Origin: Deltaproteobacteria bacterium
GTDB taxonomy: Bacteria > Bdellovibrionota > UBA1018
Reading direction: 5' to 3'
Length of the DNA stretch: 30,381 nucleotides
Assembly (NCBI GenBank): GCA_013286765.1
Contig: JABDFB010000016.1
Coordinates: 1 to 30,381, forward strand
Of the stretch, positions 24,509-30,381 are shown in pieces; positions within the stretch are counted from its first letter, which is position 1, and each line of letters begins with the position of its first letter. Position numbers and translations under genes: made by a program. The notes beneath the pieces are model-generated. The model saw only the letters and a program-made list of their open reading frames with translations, was not told the origin of the DNA and searched no databases.

Positions 24509-26029
24509 ATGAAAAAGTTTCTTCACTCACTTTATTCCGAAGATTACCGCGCACAATACCCGGAGAATTGCTCAAGCCCAAAGTCAAAAGAACGGTTTTG
24601 GTGGGGGATCCTGCTCATTGCTCTTATCCTTCGTGTCTGGGGTGCCTTTTATTCAAGGGGATTTATTTATCCTGATGAACTTTTCCAGACTTTAGAGCCA
24701 GCCCATGGTCTCGTTTTTGGTAATTGGATCAAAACCTGGGAATGGCAGGCCGGAATCCGAAGTTGGTTTTCGCCCTACTTGGTTGCCGCTTTGATTCACT
24801 TCTTCGGTTTCTTGGGTTTGAGTCAACCTAGTGGCATGATCACCGCGCTTCAATGCACTATGGGAATTTTGTCTTTGCTAACAGTCGCTTCTGGGTATCG
24901 GTGCGGTCTTCACTTAGGTGGTCCAAAGCATGCCAGGCTCATTGCGCTTTTTTTGGGTATCAGTCCCGTTTTTGTGTACTACGGTGTGCATCCCCTGTCG
25001 GAAGCCATAATCGCGAACTTCTTTATTCTGGCATTTCTATGGGTCGTTGACAGTCTCCAGGAGAGCCTCCAGGAGAACCTCCGGGAAAGTCCCCAGGTTC
25101 AACGTGCTAATTTATTGAAAGCTTCTGGGGCCGGTTTTATTTTGGGAATTGCGTTTGGAATTCGCTTTCAATCAGCGTTGTTTGCCTTGGGCTTAGGTCT
25201 GATTTACCTGACTGCAAAGAAGATAAGATTGCTCTGTGTTTTGACCCTGACTTTCCTATTAGTTAGCTTACTGACGGTCGGATGGATCGACATGAAGACT
25301 TGGGGCTCTTTCTTCAGTTCTCCCATTCGCTATTTCGATTTTAATATTATACAAAATGGTGCCACCGAGTTTTTTGGCGCCGCGCCCTGGCATCGCTACA
25401 TCACGACGTTAGGACGCTTTTTTAGTCTCCCTCTGGGACTCAGCATCCTGTTTCTAACTTTCCTGAGTCTATTCCGATTTAAGTCCAATTGGATGATCTA
25501 TGTATCCATAGGCCCTTACTTAATAGTTCATCAACTTATCTCCCATAAGGAAGATCGATTTATTTTCCCCATTCTGCCATTTCTGGTTCTCTTAGCAATT
25601 CTGAGCTGGAATCCGATTTGGAATCAAAAGAAGATTTTGAAATGGAGTGCAATCGCTCTTTTCAGCGCCTGCACACTCTTCCAATATTTTCATCTGAATT
25701 GGAAGTGGAATGGGGATGTGACCGATTTTTACACACAACTAGGGAAAAGGGAAGATCTCCGCGGACTTCTCGCCTGTGGTCAATCTGTTGATAAAACGGG
25801 CGGGTATTTCTATTTACATAAGAAAGTGCCGTTTCAAATTAGTTCGCAGGCAAAAGATTGCCCACTGCAGTTAATTCCGGAACGATTTAATTTTCTAATA
25901 TTCGCCGGGACGACGGCAAGCGAAAAGCTAAATCTCGAAATGAAGAAGCGAAATCTCCATTGTTCTCCGGTCCCCGAACTGTCGCCCATGCTTTACCGTT
26001 GTGAAGATTCAAATCCTGGGTTCTTATAA
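24509..26029 (+). CDS. GT22-like polyprenol-dependent mannosyltransferase (ALG9/PIG-B type)
   Basis: A polytopic membrane glycosyltransferase of about 506 residues. The first luminal-type loop carries FIYPDELFQTLEPAHGL (Asp56, Glu57) and TWEWQAGIRSWFSPYLVA, a close fit to the GT22 pattern of eukaryotic GPI and N-glycan mannosyltransferases. About ten hydrophobic segments follow, with HKEDRFIFPILPFLVLL near two-thirds, also a family mark. It would use a lipid-linked sugar on the periplasmic face. A GTG at 24449 in frame would add 20 polar residues; neither start has a good Shine-Dalgarno, so the ATG at 24509 is provisional. Acceptor and product are unknown. The peroxiredoxin gene follows after 5 bp. 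Confidence 0.85.
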   Translation: MKKFLHSLYSEDYRAQYPENCSSPKSKERFWWGILLIALILRVWGAFYSRGFIYPDELFQTLEPAHGLVFGNWIKTWEWQAGIRSWFSPYLVAALIHFFGFLGLSQPSGMITALQCTMGILSLLTVASGYRCGLHLGGPKHARLIALFLGISPVFVYYGVHPLSEAIIANFFILAFLWVVDSLQESLQENLRESPQVQRANLLKASGAGFILGIAFGIRFQSALFALGLGLIYLTAKKIRLLCVLTLTFLLVSLLTVGWIDMKTWGSFFSSPIRYFDFNIIQNGATEFFGAAPWHRYITTLGRFFSLPLGLSILFLTFLSLFRFKSNWMIYVSIGPYLIVHQLISHKEDRFIFPILPFLVLLAILSWNPIWNQKKILKWSAIALFSACTLFQYFHLNWKWNGDVTDFYTQLGKREDLRGLLACGQSVDKTGGYFYLHKKVPFQISSQAKDCPLQLIPERFNFLIFAGTTASEKLNLEMKKRNLHCSPVPELSPMLYRCEDSNPGFL

Positions 26030-26034
26030 TAATA

Positions 26035-26523
26035 ATGGATATTACAATACCTCCTCAAGTTGGACAAAAAGCTCCTGACTTTGATTTGCTCGATCAAAAT
26101 GGAAACCACTGGACCCTTCAGACGATTATAAAAGATCGACCGGCTCTGATTGCCTTCTATCCAGGTGACTTTACAATGATCTGCACTCGGCAGCTTTGTA
26201 ACTACGAAGAAAGTCTTTCCGAATTCCAGAGGCTGGGTGTGCAGATACTTGGAATAAGTAAGAACACCGTTCAGAGTCACAGCTCTTTTGCTGAAGCATA
26301 CGGATTTCAATTTCCGTTGCTCAGCGATCCTGACCTGAAAGTTGCAAAATCCTATGGGTGCACCTCATTTTTGCTACTCGGCGGTATCAGTCGAGCTGTT
26401 TGTGTAATAGGCAAAAATGGAACCTTGATCTACCGCTACGTCGAACCTACTCCCCTCACCCACCGTAAACCGGGTGAACTGATCAATATTTTAAACACTC
26501 TAAAGGCAAAAGGGACGTTGTGA
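26035..26523 (+). CDS. bcp: Peroxiredoxin, BCP/PrxQ type
   Basis: Thiol peroxidase of 162 residues that reduces hydroperoxides. The active-site stretch FYPGDFTMICTRQLCNY has Thr47 and the peroxidatic Cys50, with a resolving Cys55 five residues later, the atypical two-Cys pattern of BCP/PrxQ. No signal peptide, so cytoplasmic. It starts 5 bp after the GT22-like gene and has no clear Shine-Dalgarno. A TATAAT at 26025-26030 overlaps the preceding stop, though its distance to the ATG is short for a promoter. The 3' end overlaps the convergent GT87-like gene by 24 bp. Confidence 0.93.
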   Translation: MDITIPPQVGQKAPDFDLLDQNGNHWTLQTIIKDRPALIAFYPGDFTMICTRQLCNYEESLSEFQRLGVQILGISKNTVQSHSSFAEAYGFQFPLLSDPDLKVAKSYGCTSFLLLGGISRAVCVIGKNGTLIYRYVEPTPLTHRKPGELINILNTLKAKGTL

Positions 26524-27675
26524 CTTTTTTTCAACGTCTCCTGGGATCGTTGCTAAAAACGCACAAAAAAGCACTCCCCAGGATTTGACCGACAGTTGCT
26601 GCAAAACAAGGCCAGCATGCCCTAAAGTTTTTTGCCCAAAAGCCGTGATCATCAAAATAGCGAAAAAACACAGCCCCGTACGTAGTTTTGCCTTCTCCGC
26701 GAACGTACGTTCTAGCGTCATTGCTGCTAACGGAAAGGCCAGCACAAATGTATGAAACCCAGCAAGAGGTTGAAGGGTTGCCGTCAGAGCCAACCATCCT
26801 GCCCACTGAAAGTCCATAGAAAGTCGTGATGCACGACAATGCCAAAACGCAGCTAAAACCAGAGCGAGCACCATTGAAAAGACAAGAATCAGAACGGAAT
26901 TACGATAATCCAAATCGCATACTCTAAAAATCATGGAAACAAAACCCTGTGCTTGATCGCCTCTCACTGTTACCCGTGGACTGCCGCTCGAATCGACACC
27001 AGGGCTAGTAACTGCACGGTATTGTCTCAGAAATTCCCCCAAATCATAGTGGTGCGATTTGAGAGCAGGAATGGACAATAGGCCCAATACCACAGCCGCC
27101 ATACCGGTCCATCGAAGAATGGTTCGAGGAACCGAAACGTTCTTTAATTCTCCGCGCTGTACTGAAATGTCCAAAACTCCAATAATCGGAAACAGAGTTA
27201 GAATTTTTATACTTAGCGCATATATTAAAACAAGAGGATTCTTTCCAAATTTTCCAAAAAATGCCAGCCCCACCGCTAACAAGATGAGAGACACCTGTCC
27301 ATCAAATGCATGGACGGTCCACAAGCCACTAAAGGCAATCAAGCTTAGTATAAGCAAACTAGAACGAACGCGGCTCTGTAACCATCTTATTATATAAACA
27401 AATGCGCTTGCTTCTAAAATTCCCCAACTAATTTTAGCAATCGAAAGCGGAAGGAGTCCGAACGGCAAAAATATAGGAAGAATCCATGGCGGATATTTAA
27501 AGGGCATAATGCCATCTCGTGCGATCGAATACACAGGTAAGCCTTGCCAAAAAAAACTTGCCGTACGCCAATAGACAGCAAAATCCGGGGCGTTCTGCGC
27601 AGTGTTTAACGTAATGGCAAGAGCGTAAAATAGTGTAATTACCCGGAGACAGAGTTTCATTGCTTGCACTTGCAT
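26500..27675 (-). CDS. GT87 (DUF2029)-family membrane glycosyltransferase
   Basis: A 391-residue polytopic membrane protein. The N-terminal loop has DFAVYWRTASFFWQGLPVY and FKYPPWILPIFLPFGLLPL, the typical GT87 pattern. About eight to ten helices follow. Relatives in actinobacteria transfer mannose from polyprenyl phosphate to cell-envelope lipids; the bacterial substrate here is unknown. The ATG at 27675 lies 5 bp after the DUF486 gene stop with a weak TAGGT upstream; an ATG five codons later is possible. Together with the convergent GT22-like gene it may belong to one envelope-glycan route, but only proximity supports that. Confidence 0.88.
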   Translation of the reverse strand: MQVQAMKLCLRVITLFYALAITLNTAQNAPDFAVYWRTASFFWQGLPVYSIARDGIMPFKYPPWILPIFLPFGLLPLSIAKISWGILEASAFVYIIRWLQSRVRSSLLILSLIAFSGLWTVHAFDGQVSLILLAVGLAFFGKFGKNPLVLIYALSIKILTLFPIIGVLDISVQRGELKNVSVPRTILRWTGMAAVVLGLLSIPALKSHHYDLGEFLRQYRAVTSPGVDSSGSPRVTVRGDQAQGFVSMIFRVCDLDYRNSVLILVFSMVLALVLAAFWHCRASRLSMDFQWAGWLALTATLQPLAGFHTFVLAFPLAAMTLERTFAEKAKLRTGLCFFAILMITAFGQKTLGHAGLVLQQLSVKSWGVLFCAFLATIPGDVEKKSQRPFCL

Positions 27676-27680
27676 AAAAC

Positions 27681-28016
27681 CTACGTTTTAAACGCTACAG
27701 CAACAGCGAGCAAGATTAATCCGAACGAAAGGCCGTAACGCAAACTCAAACCTTCTCCTAAGTAGACGGAGGCAAAAACCATGAATACGCAGAGAGTAAT
27801 AGACTCTTGGAGAATCTTAAGCTGGTATGCCGACATGTCTCCATACCCTATTCGATTAGCAGGAACCTGAAAGATATATTCAAATCCCGCTAATCCCCAA
27901 CTCGCAAGGATAGCAAGCCATAGAGGCGCACTCTTAAAACGGAGGTGACCGTACCAGGCGGCGGTCATGAAACAATTTGAAACGATCAACAGTAAAATGG
28001 GTCGCAGATAGTTCAT
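27681..28016 (-). CDS. DUF486-family small DMT-type membrane protein
   Basis: A 111-residue protein with four hydrophobic helices. NCFMTAAWYGHLRFK near the start and AGFEYIFQVPANRIGYGDMSAYQLKILQESITL in the middle are the hallmark of DUF486, members of the drug/metabolite transporter superfamily with unknown substrate. The frame is open upstream to 28202, but that part is unlike the family and overlaps the next gene, so the ATG at 28016 is chosen. It is followed by the GT87-like gene after 5 bp, likely as one transcript. Confidence 0.92.
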   Translation of the reverse strand: MNYLRPILLLIVSNCFMTAAWYGHLRFKSAPLWLAILASWGLAGFEYIFQVPANRIGYGDMSAYQLKILQESITLCVFMVFASVYLGEGLSLRYGLSFGLILLAVAVAFKT

Positions 28017-28027
28017 GCAACTGCATG
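28014..28027. promoter_or_regulatory. Inverted repeat over the DUF486 start codon
   Basis: CATGCA-AC-TGCATG is a perfect 6+2+6 inverted repeat. It covers the start codon of the DUF486 gene on the minus strand, in the short region divergent from the DUF2383 gene. Operator or translational hairpin are both possible. Confidence 0.25.
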
Positions 28028-28100
28028 TTCTCAGAAACTCAATCAAGGCACAATATTTGCGAAACAGATAGATAAAACAAATTGGAGAGAAGGAGCACTT

Positions 28101-28562
28101 ATGGAAAAGAATGAAATTGTGAATTGTCTTTTGAATTTGGTCCAACTCGATATCGATGCTGTTCACGCCTATCGACAAGCGATTCAAAAAATTGATATCC
28201 AAACAGTTAAGGATCAGCTCACACTATTTAAAGCCGATCACCACCGCCACATCAAAGACTTGTCACCTATGATTGAAACTTTTGGAGGTACATCTCCTGA
28301 GTTTTCAAAAGACTTCAAAGGCTATTTGATTGAGGGTTTTACTGCCATTCGAAGCATTACTGGCACCGAAGGCGCGCTAAAAGCCATGAAAACCAATGAA
28401 CAGCTGACAACTAAGACTTATGACAAGGCTTTAAAGAATGACCTGCCCCCCGAAGTTCGCGAAGTAGTAGCTCGTAATAGTGAGGATGAGAAACGGCATC
28501 TTCAATATATTGAACGAGCATTGGAGAATCGAGTCTGGGAGCACGTTGGAAAGGCTGCCTAA
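28101..28562 (+). CDS. PA2169/DUF2383-family four-helix-bundle protein
   Basis: A 153-residue helical protein of the ferritin-like PA2169 (DUF2383) family. Acidic and His residues that could bind metal recur along the helices: LDIDAVHAYRQAI, FKADHHRHIKDL, and EDEKRHLQYIERAL near the end. Function is not known; relatives are often linked with stress. AAGGAG lies 5 bp before the ATG. It forms its own unit, divergent from DUF486 and closed by a strong terminator. Confidence 0.92.
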   Translation: MEKNEIVNCLLNLVQLDIDAVHAYRQAIQKIDIQTVKDQLTLFKADHHRHIKDLSPMIETFGGTSPEFSKDFKGYLIEGFTAIRSITGTEGALKAMKTNEQLTTKTYDKALKNDLPPEVREVVARNSEDEKRHLQYIERALENRVWEHVGKAA

Positions 28563-28592
28563 GTCTGATATTCTTTTCAAGACATAAATACG

Positions 28593-28630
28593 AAGAGCCA
28601 CGGATTTTTTGGAGACCCGTGGCTCTTTTT
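28593..28630 (+). terminator. Rho-independent terminator after the DUF2383 gene
   Basis: An 11-bp perfect stem, AAGAGCCACGG with CCGTGGCTCTT, encloses a 13-nt loop and is followed by a T-run. It begins 31 bp after the stop. It also lies just after the end of the convergent Gln-rich gene and could weakly end that transcript too. Confidence 0.92.
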
Positions 28631-28643
28631 CATGTGCTGTTTA

Positions 28644-28847
28644 CTAGCGTTGAATCTTCTGCTGGTGCTGTTGAATACGTTGCTGTTGTTGCAACCGTTT
28701 CTGTTTCAATTGCTGCTGCTGAAGTTTCTGCTGGTGTTGTTGAACACGTTGCTGATGTTGTCTGACCTGGCCCTGCTGTTGGTCAGCAAAAGCCGTCAGA
28801 GAAAAAGCCATCGCAAAACTAAGAACCAATAAACGAGTTAGATTCAT
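28644..28847 (-). CDS. Small exported glutamine-rich protein
   Basis: A 67-residue product with a clear Sec signal peptide (MNLTRLLVLSFAMAFSLTAFA, cleaved after residue 21). The mature 46 residues contain about 25 Gln with Lys, Arg and His and repeat QQHQQ(R/K)(V/L/I)Q-like units (for example QHQQRVQQHQQKL and RIQQHQQKIQR). The mature part has only one acidic residue, so it is basic and probably an extended amphipathic helix or coiled coil. GAGGT about 8 bp before the ATG and the good signal peptide show a real gene. The opposite strand also has an open, Leu-rich frame, which is a mirror of the CAG/CAA repeats. No family recognised. Confidence 0.82.
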   Translation of the reverse strand: MNLTRLLVLSFAMAFSLTAFADQQQGQVRQHQQRVQQHQQKLQQQQLKQKRLQQQQRIQQHQQKIQR

Positions 28848-28953
28848 AAATATTTACCTCTTCTAGATAATACCGATTGCAATGACCATTCCCGACGTGC
28901 CCGAGGCCCTTAAAAAGGTCCTTAAAAGAGTAAAGATGAGAAATGTCTTGCAG

Positions 28954-30381
28954 CTATTCCGTTCGGAGTGCTTCGATTACTTGTAAACGCTCGGCTCGAA
29001 CCGCTGGTATAAATCCGCTCGCAATACCAACAGTGATAATAGCAAAAAAAGAACTAATGGCGGCCGCAGGCTCAAATATCCATTCAAATTTCAAGCTGGG
29101 AACAAATTTTGTAGCACCATAAATAAGACCTTCATAAGCCATAAATCCCAAAGCCACACCAATGACTCCCGCCATAAGGCAGATGCAGAGAGACTCCATG
29201 AGAATCTGAATTCGAATACTACGGTGAGTGGCTCCAAGGGCCTTTCTCAAGCCAAATTCTTTAATCCTTTCTGATACAGACACTAACATCATATTGTTAA
29301 TTCCTATTCCTCCGACTAAAAGCGAAATGCTAGCGATTGCAGTCAGAAGAACAGTAAATAGATTCAGAAAGCGCTTCATCTGGGCGATCATTGTGCTGTC
29401 GGAGTCGACCCCAAATTCACCGGACTTACCATATTTCTGCTCAAAATAGGCTTTGATCTTCTTACCTGCTTTCTCGACATCCTGTCCTGGTGAAACTTGT
29501 AAAGTGGCCTCATGGATTTGGGTTTGCCACCAATTGCCTGCTACTGTTTTTAGATAAGTATAGGGTAAGAGAACGTTTCGATTGGGCGGCGACCAATCAA
29601 CATTGCTAGTCACGGGGCGCATCACTCCAATAATTTTGCATGGGAAAGATGAATTTTCTCCGCTGGCGACGGAAAGGATCTGCCCGATGGGATCAATTCT
29701 ATTAAAAATCCGTGCAGCGATGTCGTGGCCGATCAAACAGACGGGACTTCGGTTCGCTATGTGAAACATAGAAAAATTTCTTCCCAATTTTATCTTTCGA
29801 TTCGTAATAGTGACATACTCTCGATCAACACCGAGTGAGTTCACTTTATCGCTCATGGATCGACCACCGGCAGTTATGGTATTTCCCCATGAAAACAGGA
29901 CCGGTGACATGAGATGGATTTCGGGAACAAGCTTTTTCAATGGAATAAAATCTTTTGCCCAGTCAAATGCCATAAATCGAGTACTGATGCTATCTGTAGC
30001 CTTCAAATTCCAGTTTGGATATCCTCTAATGATAAGTTTATTGACGCCCATTTCTTCATAGGTTTCTAAAATTTTCTTTTTTGTAAACTGTCCCAGAGTC
30101 ATCATAGCTAAAACAGATGCAATTCCAATAACTACGCCCAGCATAGTAAGGATGGATCTGGCTTTATTTCGAATCAGGTTTTCACGGACTAGTGGAAATA
30201 CCGAAGACGCGATTTTTTTATAGAGGGATAGCGTGTACTTAGCTGGGATTTTGGAATAATTGCCAACCCGGAGGATTGTCTCAGGATGTTTAGAAACTCC
30301 AGACTTGCCTTCTTTATTTACTTCCGAATCTCGACTCTCCTCCGAGCCTACCAATTTTCCATCACGCATGTAGAGAATTCT
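28954..30381 (-). CDS. MacB-type ABC exporter, permease part and end of the ATPase domain (partial)
   Basis: The frame runs open to the right edge, so the gene continues beyond the window. The first visible residues, RILYMRDGKLVG, are the usual end of an ABC ATPase domain, so the Met there is not a start: ATPase and permease are fused, as in MacB. A charged linker follows. Next come a helix (RSILTMLGVVIGIASVLAMMTLG), a long periplasmic MacB_PCD domain, and an FtsX-type unit with three helices, including GGIGINNMMLVSVSERIKEFGLRKALGA. It ends ERLQVIEALRTE, typical of the family. MacB-like pumps export peptides, lipoproteins or drugs with a periplasmic adaptor; no adaptor gene is visible here. 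Confidence 0.93.
   Translation of the reverse strand, partial: RILYMRDGKLVGSEESRDSEVNKEGKSGVSKHPETILRVGNYSKIPAKYTLSLYKKIASSVFPLVRENLIRNKARSILTMLGVVIGIASVLAMMTLGQFTKKKILETYEEMGVNKLIIRGYPNWNLKATDSISTRFMAFDWAKDFIPLKKLVPEIHLMSPVLFSWGNTITAGGRSMSDKVNSLGVDREYVTITNRKIKLGRNFSMFHIANRSPVCLIGHDIAARIFNRIDPIGQILSVASGENSSFPCKIIGVMRPVTSNVDWSPPNRNVLLPYTYLKTVAGNWWQTQIHEATLQVSPGQDVEKAGKKIKAYFEQKYGKSGEFGVDSDSTMIAQMKRFLNLFTVLLTAIASISLLVGGIGINNMMLVSVSERIKEFGLRKALGATHRSIRIQILMESLCICLMAGVIGVALGFMAYEGLIYGATKFVPSLKFEWIFEPAAAISSFFAIITVGIASGFIPAVRAERLQVIEALRTE

Noticed and set aside
28632..28832. Leu-rich ORF on the plus strand opposite the Gln-rich gene
   Set aside because: It is the mirror of CAG/CAA repeats and has no signal or ribosome site; the minus-strand frame has both.
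30367..30369. Start codon for a free-standing MacB-like permease
   Set aside because: The frame stays open to the window edge and the residues before this Met (RILY) complete a typical ABC ATPase ending, so it is an internal Met of a fused protein.

Overview
The window looks like chromosome of a Gram-negative bacterium. Pointers are an elongasome operon (mreD/mrdA/rodA), exported proteins with Sec signal peptides, a MacB-type exporter, an initiator tRNA with encoded CCA, and moderate G+C. Secreted Fic-type enzymes, short operons and the overall gene mix would suit a Bdellovibrionota/Oligoflexia-like or other deltaproteobacterium-like lineage. That placement is inference; nothing here proves the taxon.

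Layout. 1-3463: the end of mreD, then mrdA (PBP2) and rodA, the wall-elongation machinery. 3475-3863: a small exported coiled-coil protein with its own extended -10 promoter. 3902-6078: a YhcC/TIGR01212-like radical SAM protein and rlmN, convergent and sharing a TTAA that supplies both stop codons. 6145-8380: a half-size EamA permease divergent from an exported protein with a single CxxCH haem motif. 8421-8608: an initiator tRNA-Met gene with promoter and terminator. 8664-9395: an MddA-like membrane methyltransferase.

9478-14470 is the most unusual part. Two tandem paralogues of 779 residues each combine a signal peptide, a Cys-rich segment, a Fic domain with an intact HPFHEGNGRMSR motif, and a C-terminal region that reads like an H-Y-E type ADP-ribosyltransferase fold. 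Between them lies a scar: 138 bp of leuB fused to the last ~44 bp of the MddA-like gene. This implies that the whole mddA-fic-leu block was once duplicated and then mostly deleted.

14519-19189: a leucine operon in the order leuA-leuC-leuD-leuB. It is preceded by a promoter and a 30-codon leader ORF (leuL-like) with six Leu codons in its last ten. LeuA is short and lacks the usual C-terminal regulatory domain, so leader control may matter more here.

19269-24230: an amino-acid handling cluster. It holds a LysE/ArgO exporter, a divergent ACT-domain protein with a structured 5' UTR, and a minus-strand operon of a HExxH metallopeptidase, an EamA-solute-binding-protein fusion, an ABC permease and an ABC ATPase. 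24509-28016: two polytopic glycosyltransferases (GT22-like, GT87-like), a BCP-type peroxiredoxin and a DUF486 membrane protein. 28101-30381: a DUF2383 ferritin-like protein with a strong terminator, a tiny exported Gln-rich protein, and the permease part of a MacB-type exporter whose ATPase domain lies beyond the right edge.
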